DNA of 26,453 nucleotides from JANNAV01 sp031384695. Lineage in GTDB: Bacteria > Pseudomonadota > Alphaproteobacteria > Rhodobacterales > Rhodobacteraceae. Numbering within the stretch: the first letter of the stretch is position 1; each line of letters opens with the position of its first letter. Made by a program: the position numbers and the translations under genes. A model generated the notes under the pieces. It saw nothing but the letters and a program-made list of their open reading frames with translations. It was not told where the DNA came from and searched no databases. Of this stretch, positions 15,747 to 23,367 are shown piece by piece. Location of the stretch: assembly GCA_031384695.1 (NCBI GenBank), contig JANNAV010000204.1, positions 1 through 26,453 of the forward strand, in the 5' to 3' direction.

Positions 15747-17120
15747 TTACTTCTGCGGCACCAGTTTGCCGGGATTCATCAGGTTGTGCGGGTCAAGCGC
15801 GCGCTTTATCTGGCCCATAACCGACCAGGCAGCACCGTGTTCGGCCGCCATGAACGGCAGTTTGCCGAACCCCACGCCATGCTCGCCCGAAATGGTGCCG
15901 CCCAACTGCAGCGCGCGATCTGCCATGCGCGCGGCAAGACGTTTCGCGTCAACCAGTTCTGCCGGAATAGCCGGATCAATCAACAGGATAGCATGAAAAT
16001 TGTCATCGCCCACATGCCCCAGAATGGGGCCGGGGATCTTGCTTGCGGCAATGTCGGCCTGGGTTTCCTCGATTGCTTGTGCCAGGGCGGATATTGGCAC
16101 GCAGACGTCGGTGACGATGGCAGCGGTGCCGGGGCGCGATGCGAGAATGGCAGCGTAGGCGGTGTGGCGCATTTTCCACAGCCGGGTGCGGTCTTCCTGC
16201 GCGCGGGCCCATTGAAAGCCACGGCTGCCGAAATCGCGGGCGATGGTGCCAAAACGCTCGCTTTGTTCGGCGACATTGGCGGGGCTGCCGTGAAATTCCA
16301 CCATCAACTGGGGGGTTACGGGCAGGGTGCTGCCGGAATGGCTGTTGCAAGCGGCGACGGTGGCCGCATCTAGCAGTTCGATCCGGGCCATCGGCAGGCC
16401 GGATTGCATGGTGGCGATGACGCAATCGACGGCTTGGGCGATGCTGGGAAAGCCACAGGTGGCGGCTGCGACGGCTTCGGGTTGGCCGTGCAGGCGGAGG
16501 GTGAGTTCGGTGATCAGGCCAAGCGTGCCTTCCGAGCCCACCATCAGGGCGGTAAGATCATAGCCGGAGGCGGATTTAGGCGCCGACGAGCCGGTGCGAA
16601 TAAGGCGGCCACCGGCCAGAACCACTTCTAAACCAAGGACATTTTCGCGCATGGTGCCATAGCGCACCGCCGTGGTGCCCGATGCCCGGGTGGCGGCCAT
16701 ACCGCCAAGGCTGGCATTGGCGCCGGGGTCTATCGGGAAGAACAGGCCGGTGTCGCGCAGTGCGACGTTGAGGGCTTCGCGGGTGATGCCGGGTTGCACC
16801 ACGGCCAGCATATCTTCGGGGTAGACCGCCAGAACCGTGTTCATATGGCGGAAATCAACGGTGATCCCACCGTTGACCGCCAGCGCATGGCCTTCGAGCG
16901 AGGTGCCGGCGCCCCAGCCGATGATGGGGGTGGCGTGGCGGGCGCAGATTGCGGCGATGCGCATAACCTCTTGAGAATCATTGGGAAAAGCGACGGCATC
17001 GGGCAGGCGGGCGCGGATGTGGCTTTCGGAATTGCCATGTTCAGACAGCACTGCGGGGGCGGTGGTGAGGCGGGGGCCGAGAAATCCGGCGAGTTCAGCA
17101 ATGGTGGCTTCGATGTTCAT
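15747..17120 (-). CDS. FAD-linked oxidase, D-lactate dehydrogenase / glycolate oxidase GlcD type
   Basis: This flavoprotein probably oxidises a D-2-hydroxy acid such as D-lactate or glycolate to the keto acid. The 457-residue product has an N-terminal PCMH-type FAD domain (about 38-215) with GWGAGTSLEGHAL at 68-80, NASLGGMAATRASGTTAVRYGTM, and GSEGTLGLITELTLRLHG. The C-terminal domain ends with SGEHGVGFGK at 411-420 and ALDPHNLMNPGKL, both diagnostic of the LDHD/GlcD group. There is no signal peptide. It follows DUF1638 by 22 bases on the same strand. The exact substrate cannot be told from sequence. Confidence 0.88.
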   Translation of the reverse strand: MNIEATIAELAGFLGPRLTTAPAVLSEHGNSESHIRARLPDAVAFPNDSQEVMRIAAICARHATPIIGWGAGTSLEGHALAVNGGITVDFRHMNTVLAVYPEDMLAVVQPGITREALNVALRDTGLFFPIDPGANASLGGMAATRASGTTAVRYGTMRENVLGLEVVLAGGRLIRTGSSAPKSASGYDLTALMVGSEGTLGLITELTLRLHGQPEAVAAATCGFPSIAQAVDCVIATMQSGLPMARIELLDAATVAACNSHSGSTLPVTPQLMVEFHGSPANVAEQSERFGTIARDFGSRGFQWARAQEDRTRLWKMRHTAYAAILASRPGTAAIVTDVCVPISALAQAIEETQADIAASKIPGPILGHVGDDNFHAILLIDPAIPAELVDAKRLAARMADRALQLGGTISGEHGVGFGKLPFMAAEHGAAWSVMGQIKRALDPHNLMNPGKLVPQK

Positions 17121-17142
17121 GGGTTGAGCCTAGCGGAGATGG

Positions 17143-17790
17143 TCAGGCATCGGCCGCGCGCGCCATTGCGGTGGCGAGATCGCCGTAACCGGTGAAGCGG
17201 CGCTCGTAAGCGAGGCCGAGGCGGGCGGCGCAAAGCGCGGCCTTGGCATCAAGGGCGGGATCGTTGGTCTGGGCCTGATAGACCAGCTTGGTGTAATTGC
17301 CAAAATACATGTCGCGTAGTTGAGGATGTTTGTCTAACCCCATGGGTTTCCACACAAATGCGTCAAACTGGCGGACCAGAAAATCGGTGAGGTAGAAGGC
17401 GGTGAATTCGGTTTCCGCTTTTTCGGCAAAAACCGCATTTCCTTCAAAAAACGAATAACAATGGGGCCCTTCGATCATCTCGACCCCCAATTCCTTGCAC
17501 TTTTCGAACAATTGCCCGCCGGTGCCGCAGTCGGCATAGAGGATGAAAACGCTGTCATAGTCGGCGCGGTGTTCGGCAACGGCGGCGGCCACCGCCTCGG
17601 TGATCTTTTTGGGGTAGAGATGCAGGTTGGCGGGCAGGCATTGCAGATCGAGATGTTCCCATGCATTCAATCGCTTGAGAGCCAGAACTTCATGCGCCAG
17701 CGCGCCGCAGGCGATCAGCAGGATCCGCCCCGACCGGCTGGCGGCAAGGCCCGTGGTGGTGAGGGTGGCATCATCGGGAAGCCGGATCAT
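17143..17790 (-). CDS. DUF1638 protein
   Basis: This 215-residue cytoplasmic protein matches DUF1638 by its N-terminal GRILLIACGALAHEVLALKR, CLPANLHLYPKKI, DSVFILYADCGTGGQL, and MIEGPHCYSFFEGN. Several cysteines and histidines in these segments (IACGAL, YADCGTG, GPHCYSF) look like possible ligands. From memory, DUF1638 genes often sit near corrinoid methyltransferase genes, and here a corrinoid protein lies just upstream on the same strand, which suggests a part in B12-dependent methyl transfer; no activity is established. The start is set by the ATGA overlap with the small gene before it; a start at 17817 would run into that gene. Confidence 0.8.
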   Translation of the reverse strand: MIRLPDDATLTTTGLAASRSGRILLIACGALAHEVLALKRLNAWEHLDLQCLPANLHLYPKKITEAVAAAVAEHRADYDSVFILYADCGTGGQLFEKCKELGVEMIEGPHCYSFFEGNAVFAEKAETEFTAFYLTDFLVRQFDAFVWKPMGLDKHPQLRDMYFGNYTKLVYQAQTNDPALDAKAALCAARLGLAYERRFTGYGDLATAMARAADA

Positions 17791-17945
17791 GGTTTGTGCA
17801 TCCGGAGACGCAGCCAAAGGGCCGCAGCGGCGGTCGCGAGGCCAATTGCGGCGAGGGGAAGGCCGAGTTTCAGCGCCGCAAGCAGCGTGAGCGCGGCGGC
17901 GGCGATCACGATCAGGATGAGGGCTGCAATGGTTTTGGCGGGCAT
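17787..17945 (-). CDS. 52-residue membrane protein upstream of DUF1638
   Basis: This small gene encodes MPAKTIAALILIVIAAAALT, a short KLGLP turn, a second Ala-rich hydrophobic helix, and a basic tail LWLRLRMHKP. Its stop overlaps the DUF1638 start by ATGA, which is the main evidence that it is translated. The ribosome-binding site is weak (AAGG about ten bases before the ATG). Two hydrophobic helices make it a probable membrane hairpin. The function is unknown. Confidence 0.6.
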   Translation of the reverse strand: MPAKTIAALILIVIAAAALTLLAALKLGLPLAAIGLATAAAALWLRLRMHKP

Positions 17946-18055
17946 CGGATTTGCCTTTTTGCCGGGCTTGGACGCGTATGCAACCGGTATGGATTTCTAT
18001 GCATACAAGCTATGCGGGACGGCGCGGTTTTGCCAGAGGCCAGCAAGGCCCGCCG

Positions 18056-18086
18056 AAAAGAAAAGGCCCCGGATTGCGCCGGGGCC
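18056..18086 (-). terminator. Intrinsic terminator of the corrinoid protein gene
   Basis: GGCCCCGG (18065-18072) and CCGGGGCC (18079-18086) form a perfect 8-bp stem. Read leftward it is followed by TTTTCTTTT. It lies 10 bases after the corrinoid gene stop, so the DUF1638 group downstream is probably transcribed mainly from elsewhere or by read-through. Confidence 0.85.
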
Positions 18087-18096
18087 GTGGGCCGCG

Positions 18097-18792
18097 TCAG
18101 GCATTCACGGCGTTGTGTTTGCGCAGCATGTATTTTTTGGCGGTTTCCACCGCAACGGCAGCATCGCGGCAATAGGCGTCGGCCCCGATGGCGCGGCTGA
18201 ACTCTTCGTTCAGGGGGGCGCCGCCGACCAGCACGATGTAATCCTCGCGCATGCCCTTTTCCTTCAGCGTGTCGATCACCACTTTCATGTAGGGCATGGT
18301 GGTGGTCAGGAGCGCCGACATGCCGAGTATATCGGGCTGATCTTCCTCAAGGGCTGCAAGGTACTTTTCGACCGAGTTGTTGATGCCGAGATCGCGAACC
18401 TCGAACCCCGCACCTTCCATCATCATGCCGACGAGGTTCTTGCCGATATCATGGATGTCGCCCTTCACCGTGCCGATCACCATCTTGCCCATGCGGGGCG
18501 CGCCGGTTTCGGCCAGCAGCGGCTTGAGGATGGCCATGCCGCCCTTCATCGCATTGGCGGCCAGCAGCACTTCGGGCACAAACAGGATACCATCACGGAA
18601 ATCTGCGCCAACGATGGTCATGCCGGCCACGAGGGCTTTGGTCAGGGTATCGTAAGGCGTCCAGCCACGGGCGATCAGGATGTTCACCCCCTCTTCGATC
18701 TCTTCGCGCAGGCCGTCATAAAGATCGTCGTGCATTTGCAGCACCAGTTCTTCGTCGGAAAGTTCGGACAGGATGATTTCGTCATCGGCCAT
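18097..18792 (-). CDS. Corrinoid (B12)-binding protein, probable methionine synthase subunit
   Basis: The 231-residue protein carries methylcobalamin between methyltransferases. It has a helical cap domain (about 10-90, with GMTIVGADFRDGILFVPEVLLAANAM) and a Rossmann B12-binding domain with the cobalt-ligand motif D112-x-H114-x-x-G117 in VKGDIHDIGKNL, then GMSALLTTTMPYMK and VLVGGAPLNEEFSRAIGADAY. This is the architecture of the B12 module of MetH and of MtaC/MtbC-type proteins. The start at 18792 is chosen because GAGGAG lies seven bases upstream; an open frame back to 18864 lacks this. A homocysteine methyltransferase gene is 2.3 kb away, so the pair probably works as a split MetH. Confidence 0.9.
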   Translation of the reverse strand: MADDEIILSELSDEELVLQMHDDLYDGLREEIEEGVNILIARGWTPYDTLTKALVAGMTIVGADFRDGILFVPEVLLAANAMKGGMAILKPLLAETGAPRMGKMVIGTVKGDIHDIGKNLVGMMMEGAGFEVRDLGINNSVEKYLAALEEDQPDILGMSALLTTTMPYMKVVIDTLKEKGMREDYIVLVGGAPLNEEFSRAIGADAYCRDAAVAVETAKKYMLRKHNAVNA

Positions 18793-18911
18793 TTGGGCGC
18801 TCCTCGGGTATTCTGGATCGTCAATGGGCCGAAAGGGCGCATCTGACTTTTCGGTTTGCGACATGCCCTATGTTAAAGCCGACAGCAAGGCGGTACGAGT
18901 GAAATATCGGC

Positions 18912-18939
18912 TTGCAATGTTCGTTATTTGTTCTAAATC
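18912..18939 (+). promoter_or_regulatory. Possible promoter for the radical SAM gene
   Basis: TTGCAA (18912-18917) and TAAATC (18934-18939) are 16 bases apart in a locally AT-rich stretch between the divergent genes. Initiation would fall at or next to the ATG at 18946, giving a leaderless mRNA. TTGCAA is its own reverse complement, so it could also serve a leftward promoter. Confidence 0.25.
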
Positions 18940-18945
18940 CGGGGG

Positions 18946-20034
18946 ATGGGATTCAAGGAAAACAGCCTGTTGCCGGGGACGCGCGCGCGGGGGCGGGCGG
19001 CGCTTGACAATGCGGTGGGGCGGTTTGAGCGGCAGGCGGTTGTGGCGGTGGATGATGGCTGGGAGCCGGAGGCGGAGGCGCGGGTTTTGCGCACCGAAGT
19101 GCGGGTTGAGGTGGCGCGGTCGGCCATCAGTTACAACCGGTCGCCCGACTTGCCATTTGACCGATCGGTCAATCCGTACCGGGGGTGCGAGCATGGCTGT
19201 ATCTATTGCTTTGCCCGGCCGAGCCATGCGTTTCTGAATCTTTCACCGGGGCTGGATTTCGAGACGCGGCTGATTGCGCGGCCGGGGATCGGGGCGGTAC
19301 TGGCGCGCGAGTTGGCGGCGAAAACCTATGTGCCACAAGTGATTGCGATTGGCACCAACACCGATCCCTATCAGCCCTGCGAGGCGGAGTATCGGGTGAT
19401 GCGCGAGGTTCTGGAGGTGCTGGCGGCGCATGGCCATCCGGTGGCGATCACCACCAAGGGCACGCTGATCGAGCGGGATCTGGACATTCTAGCGCCGATG
19501 GCGGTGCGGGGGTTGGTGCGGGTGGGTATCTCGATCTCGACGCTGGATGCGGGGCTTTCGCGCAAGATGGAACCACGGGTGGCGTCGCCTTTGCGACGGC
19601 TGGCGGTTATGCGGCGGCTGGCGGCTGTGGGGGTGCCGGTGCGGGTGATGGTGGCGCCTGTGGTGCCGGGGTTGACCGATCATGAGGTGGAGCCGGTTTT
19701 GGCGGCGGCGAAGGCTGCGGGGGCGGTGGCGGCAAGCTATATCGCGTTGCGCTTGCCGCGCGAGGTGTCGGGGATGTTTCAGGACTGGCTGGCGGCGCAT
19801 TACCCGGACCGGGCGGCCAAGGTGATGCGGCGGGTGCGCGAATTGCACGGCGGCCGCGATTATGACCCGGCGTTCGGGGTGCGGATGCGGGGCGAGGGCG
19901 TTTGGGCCGATCTGATGGCGCGGCGGTTTCAGGTGGCGGTGCGGCGGCTGGGCTTGGCGGTGGCGCTGCCCGGGTTGCGGTGCGATTTGTTTCAGCGGGT
20001 TCAGCGGGCGGGGGATCAACTGGCGTTGTTTTGA
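18946..20034 (+). CDS. Radical SAM protein, PA0069 / SplB-like family
   Basis: The 362-residue protein has a radical SAM cluster motif C81-x3-C85-x2-C88 in NPYRGCEHGCIYCFARPSH, where SAM is cleaved at a [4Fe-4S] centre. The sequences AIGTNTDPYQPCE, PVAITTKGTLIERDLD and VGISISTLDAG place it in the COG1533 group, which also holds spore photoproduct lyase. The PA0069 subfamily has no proven substrate. It lies between the corrinoid and homocysteine methyltransferase genes but on the opposite strand, so a link to methionine synthesis is only suggested by position. The codon usage is extremely G-rich, like its neighbours. Confidence 0.9.
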   Translation: MGFKENSLLPGTRARGRAALDNAVGRFERQAVVAVDDGWEPEAEARVLRTEVRVEVARSAISYNRSPDLPFDRSVNPYRGCEHGCIYCFARPSHAFLNLSPGLDFETRLIARPGIGAVLARELAAKTYVPQVIAIGTNTDPYQPCEAEYRVMREVLEVLAAHGHPVAITTKGTLIERDLDILAPMAVRGLVRVGISISTLDAGLSRKMEPRVASPLRRLAVMRRLAAVGVPVRVMVAPVVPGLTDHEVEPVLAAAKAAGAVAASYIALRLPREVSGMFQDWLAAHYPDRAAKVMRRVRELHGGRDYDPAFGVRMRGEGVWADLMARRFQVAVRRLGLAVALPGLRCDLFQRVQRAGDQLALF

Positions 20035-20048
20035 GCCGCGCGGCAGAC

Positions 20049-20098
20049 GGGGGGTTTGACACCCCCCGACCCCCGTGGGATATTTGAGCAATGAAGAA
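20049..20098. terminator. G/C-run hairpin and common-looking intergenic repeat tail
   Basis: GGGGGGT (20049-20055) pairs perfectly with ACCCCCC (20061-20067) around TTGAC, between two convergent genes. It is followed by a CCCCCGTGGGATATTTGAG stretch and an AATGAAGAAG tail that I recall as a frequent intergenic sequence in Rhodobacteraceae. It probably ends transcription from one or both sides. Confidence 0.6.
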
Positions 20099-20102
20099 GC
20101 GG

Positions 20103-21119
20103 TCAGCCGCGGCGGTTGCGGCGCAGGCGTTGCGGGTCGGCGGAGGTATCGCCGGTGCCGTCGGAGGTGGAGGAGAAGGCGCCGAGGGCGGCGGTGATCT
20201 GTTCGAGGCTGGGGGTGGGGCCTTTGGCGCGGGATTCGAGGGCGGCGCGCATGGCGGTGAGGTGCTCGGGCATGGTGCCGCAGCAGCCGCCGATGATGCG
20301 CACGCCTGCGTCGCGCGCAAGCACCGCATATTCGGCCATCAGTGCCGGGGTGCCATCGTAGTGGATGTGGCCGTCGTGATACTTCGGGATGCCGGCATTG
20401 CCTTTGGCGATGATCGGGTGCCGCGAGGTTTCGGGGTTGAAGCCGAGCACGGTGCGCATGAGGTCGGACGCGCCGACGCCGCAGTTGGCACCGTAAGCGA
20501 GGGGCGGGTGGGCGAGGCTTTCGACCATCGCGGCCATGGCGGTGGAGGTGACGCCCATCATGGTGCGGCCCGCGGTATCAAAGCTCATGGTGCCGCACCA
20601 CGGCATACCCGCGAGGCCTGCCGCTTCGGCGGCAGCGCGGTATTCTTCGGGGGCGGAGATGGTTTCGATCCACAGCACGTCGGCGCCGCCGGCCTTCAGC
20701 CCCTCGGCCTGTTCGTGGAACATCTCGACCGCCGTGGCGTGGGTAAGGGTGCCCATGGGCACGAAGATCTCGCCGGTCGGGCCGACGGAGCCTGCCACCA
20801 CGACGGGCCGGCCGGCGGTGTCGGCGATTTCGCGGGCGAGGGAGGCGGCTATGCGGTTCAACTCGTGCACCCGGTTTTGCGCGCCGTGCAGTTTCAGGCG
20901 GCTGGCGTTGCCGCCGAAGGAGTTGGTGAGGAAGATATCGGAACCGGCGTCGACGGCGCCGCGGTAGAGGGCGCGGATGTTATCCGGTTGCTCGACGTTC
21001 CACATTTCGGGCGGCTCGCCGGAAGAGAGGCCCATGTTGAACAGGTTGGTGCCGGTGGCGCCATCGGCCAGCAGCCAGTCGCGGGAGGCGAGCAGGGTGG
21101 AAAGCGCATCTTGGTGCAT
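20103..21119 (-). CDS. bmt: Homocysteine S-methyltransferase, probable split-MetH subunit
   Basis: This zinc enzyme transfers a methyl group to homocysteine. The 338-residue product has LLADGATGTNLF near the N-terminus, FLTNSFGGNASRL, AGSVGPTGEI, and the zinc cysteines C213 (GANCGVGA) and C279-C280 (GGCCGT), the ligand set of the MetH and betaine-homocysteine methyltransferase N-domain. Proteins like it are usually annotated betaine-homocysteine methyltransferase (Bmt), but with a corrinoid protein nearby it more probably takes the methyl from methylcobalamin (inference). The start at 21119 is supported by GAGGA six bases upstream; a start at 21161 would overlap the preceding gene. The last 35 residues are polar and probably disordered. 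Confidence 0.9.
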   Translation of the reverse strand: MHQDALSTLLASRDWLLADGATGTNLFNMGLSSGEPPEMWNVEQPDNIRALYRGAVDAGSDIFLTNSFGGNASRLKLHGAQNRVHELNRIAASLAREIADTAGRPVVVAGSVGPTGEIFVPMGTLTHATAVEMFHEQAEGLKAGGADVLWIETISAPEEYRAAAEAAGLAGMPWCGTMSFDTAGRTMMGVTSTAMAAMVESLAHPPLAYGANCGVGASDLMRTVLGFNPETSRHPIIAKGNAGIPKYHDGHIHYDGTPALMAEYAVLARDAGVRIIGGCCGTMPEHLTAMRAALESRAKGPTPSLEQITAALGAFSSTSDGTGDTSADPQRLRRNRRG

Positions 21120-21145
21120 TTGGTCCTCGGGTCGGGGTATCAATC

Positions 21146-23104
21146 CTACCGTCTGTGCCACGCGCGGCGGATGGGCGCAAATTCATATTCTTCATGAAGA
21201 TGTTCGATCTGGGGCGGCAAGGGGCGCGGGGCATGGATGGCGCGGGCAAGCGCGCAGGCGGCGAGGGCAAGGCAAAGGCGGTTGGGGGCCACCAGATAGA
21301 GGTTTTGCCAGTGCGGCGCGAAGGTGGATTTGAAGCGGGCGAGGCCGGTGGTGCCAGTGCCGAAGAGCTGCAGCACCAGCCGGGCCACACGCCATTTGGG
21401 CGGGGCGAAGGCGTGTTCGGGCACGGCTGCGAGCGACAGGCGCGGCAGATCGAGCCGCTTGGCATCGGTGATTGCGGTATGGAGCAGCAGGTGCATGGTG
21501 CCATCGGGCAGCTTGGGGCCGTGGCGCATCAGATCGAGGGTCCATTCAGCATGGCCTTCGTGCAGGGTGATGAAGGCGATCAGCCGCCCGTGCTGATGCG
21601 CGAGATAGACACGCTGGCCCTGCACATAGGCGGGGGCAAAGCGGCCGATGGAAAAGCCGCGCTCGCCGCCGTGGGTTTCTGCCCAGGCGGTTGCGATCTT
21701 TTGCATCTGGGCGAGGGGCAAAGGCGCTGTGCGCGCATCGGCGGGGCCGGAGATGGTGACGCCTGCGGCAGTCGCGTGGCGGAGTTTGCGGCGCAGGCCC
21801 GCGCGAGGGGCGGTGGTGAGGCTGAAGCTGCGCGGATCAAGCCAAGCTTCGCGCGCGATGCGCCACGCGGATTGGCGCTGCCGCGAGTGCGCGGCGGATT
21901 GGCGCTGCCGCGCAAGCGCGGCGGTGCGGGAGGTGCATTTGTACAGCACCGCGATGCGGCCTTCGCGGGTGGCGATGATTTGCAGTGCGGTAAGGCCTTC
22001 GCCGCCGGGCGACGCGGTGCCGATCGGGTCGAATAGGGCGACCAGCAGGTGATTGGTGCGGGCGGTCAGCCATGTTTCGGCAGGGGTGGTGGCGGTCAGA
22101 CAATGCTCGCCTTGCAACAGGATTTGCGCTTCGGCACGGGGGCTTTGATAAAGGGGCCGCGCGGCCGGTGCGGCCTGTGCCTGTACGCCGCGCGGCCCGA
22201 ACGCGGCAATCAGCCCGCCGACGGCCGCGGGCACCGCGAAATAGACGATGCGCCAGGCGAGGATAGCCCCCATCACCCCGGTTTCAGGATGGGCGGGCAG
22301 CAGCGCGAGCAGCGTCACCTCGAATGCACCGATGCCGCCGGGGGTGCCGGAGGCGAGGCCCGCGCCAAGCGCCAGCAGGAAGGCGGGCAGCAGTACCTGC
22401 ATTGGCAGGGCGAGGTCTGGCGGGCAGAGGGCGTAAAAGGCGGCGGCGGCTGCAAGGGTGTCGATGGCGCAAAGCACCAGAAGCCGCGCGAGGGTAAAGC
22501 TGTTGGGCCAGCGAAAGACGATGCCGGGCAGGCGGGGTGCGGCAAGGCAAAGGCAGGCGGCGGCGCAGGCGATGATCAGGGTCGCGCCCGCCGCCGGTTT
22601 GAAGGGCGCATCGGGCAGGGTGAGGATGACGCAGGCGGTGACCACCGCCCAACCGGCCAGAAACGACAGGGCCACGGCGGCGGTAAGGCGGGTGGCGAGC
22701 CAGAGCGACTGCCCCGGCAGCATCCGCCAGCGCAGGATTGCCCCGGTGATCACCCCAAGCCCCAGCATCTGGCTGACGGCGATGGCGCAAATCCCGGCGC
22801 GGCGGGTCATCCGGGCGGGCAGGCCGGTGGCGAAATGCTGATGCAACACGGCGTCATAATGGCCGACGGCCCAAAAGCTGAGGCCGGTGCAGGTGAGGGC
22901 GAGCAGCCATTGCTGCGGTGCCACGGCGGCAATTGTCGCGGTGACGGCGGTGATGTCGATACCCGTGAGGCGGGCGGACAGCAGCCAGAGAAAGAGGCAG
23001 GCAAGGGCAAGCGACAGGGTGACGCGCAGGGCAAGGTGCTGCCAGTTGGCCAACGGCTGCGGAATGGCGGCGGTATGCTGTGGTTTACCGTTTCGCCTGA
23101 TCAT
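21146..23104 (-). CDS. MprF-like phosphatidylglycerol aminoacyltransferase/flippase
   Basis: The 652-residue product has two parts. Residues about 24-320 hold eight or more membrane segments of the lysylphosphatidylglycerol flippase (UPF0104) type, including SGTPGGIGAFEVTLLALL. Residues about 330-640 are a DUF2156 domain, the GNAT-like catalytic part that moves an amino acid from aminoacyl-tRNA to phosphatidylglycerol, with WLDPRSFSLTTAPRAGLRRKLR, GGERGFSIGRF and AEWTLDLMRHG. Such proteins make the membrane more positive and resistant to cationic peptides. It is shorter than Staphylococcus MprF (about 840 residues). A palindromic repeat inserts residues RQRQSAAHSRQRQSA near position 400. GGGAG precedes the ATG. 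It ends 26 bases before the homocysteine methyltransferase gene. Confidence 0.87.
   Translation of the reverse strand: MIRRNGKPQHTAAIPQPLANWQHLALRVTLSLALACLFLWLLSARLTGIDITAVTATIAAVAPQQWLLALTCTGLSFWAVGHYDAVLHQHFATGLPARMTRRAGICAIAVSQMLGLGVITGAILRWRMLPGQSLWLATRLTAAVALSFLAGWAVVTACVILTLPDAPFKPAAGATLIIACAAACLCLAAPRLPGIVFRWPNSFTLARLLVLCAIDTLAAAAAFYALCPPDLALPMQVLLPAFLLALGAGLASGTPGGIGAFEVTLLALLPAHPETGVMGAILAWRIVYFAVPAAVGGLIAAFGPRGVQAQAAPAARPLYQSPRAEAQILLQGEHCLTATTPAETWLTARTNHLLVALFDPIGTASPGGEGLTALQIIATREGRIAVLYKCTSRTAALARQRQSAAHSRQRQSAWRIAREAWLDPRSFSLTTAPRAGLRRKLRHATAAGVTISGPADARTAPLPLAQMQKIATAWAETHGGERGFSIGRFAPAYVQGQRVYLAHQHGRLIAFITLHEGHAEWTLDLMRHGPKLPDGTMHLLLHTAITDAKRLDLPRLSLAAVPEHAFAPPKWRVARLVLQLFGTGTTGLARFKSTFAPHWQNLYLVAPNRLCLALAACALARAIHAPRPLPPQIEHLHEEYEFAPIRRAWHRR
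21867..21921. repeat. Two tandem palindromic repeat units inside the MprF-like gene
   Basis: A 19-base core (starting GCGGATTGGC) occurs at 21867-21885 and 21894-21912, a 27-base period that keeps the frame. Each core runs into a hairpin: GCCGCG/CGCGGC at 21880-21895 and CCGCGC/GCGCGG at 21908-21921. It encodes the repeated peptide RQRQSA in the gene. Confidence 0.75.
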
Positions 23105-23223
23105 GCCGCTCTCCCACCCTATGCCCCATGCGCAGGGTAGCGAAACAGGGTTCAGCGCGGCTTAACGCTTCAACTTTTCAGGAAAAAGAGGTGGGTGAAG
23201 GTCGGGTTTGAAGCTTGCGTGCC

Positions 23224-23268
23224 CGAACCGTCTGGAAACGCGCCCGATGGCGCGTTTGCTCGGGTTCG
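23224..23268. repeat. Two-part hairpin
   Basis: Inner arms AAACGCGCC (23236-23244) and GGCGCGTTT (23249-23257) are perfect around CGAT. Outer arms CGAACC (23224-23229) and GGTTCG (23263-23268) extend it after an internal loop. Confidence 0.65.
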
Positions 23269-23299
23269 TTGCTCATTAGGCGGGACGCCGTTTGAGCAA
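23269..23299. repeat. Hairpin with inner stem
   Basis: TTGCTCA (23269-23275) and TGAGCAA (23293-23299) pair perfectly; inside them GGCG (23279-23282) and CGCC (23286-23289) form a second stem around GGA. Confidence 0.6.
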
Positions 23300-23327
23300 G
23301 GGCGGTGCCGCAATCCAATCGCTTCGG

Positions 23328-23367
23328 AAATCAGGCCGCGCCTGCCCAGGCAGGCGCGGCCTGATTT
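23328..23367 (-). terminator. Very strong 19-bp hairpin, possible zeta gene terminator
   Basis: Arms 23328-23346 and 23349-23367 are perfectly complementary and GC-rich (core GGCCGCGCCTGCC), separated by only two bases, with AAATCA and TGATTT at the ends. It lies 64 bases past the zeta gene stop read leftward. There is no clear T run, so termination would rest on the stem strength. It shares its right end with the palindrome at 23362-23383. Confidence 0.6.

Noticed and set aside
17461..18846. A 461-codon plus-strand frame opposite DUF1638 and the corrinoid gene
   Set aside because: It runs over two identified minus-strand genes and through their terminator, with no domain.
20041..20102. A possible riboswitch or SAM-sensing leader near the homocysteine methyltransferase
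   Set aside because: This stretch is downstream of both convergent genes; it is a terminator, and I saw no SAM or B12 riboswitch pattern before either methionine gene.
23178..23276. A 32-residue minus-strand frame starting MSNEPEQTRHRARF
   Set aside because: No ribosome-binding site, and its codons are dictated by overlapping hairpins. It may be read from a repeat element rather than being a gene; retained in the finding on the hairpin array.
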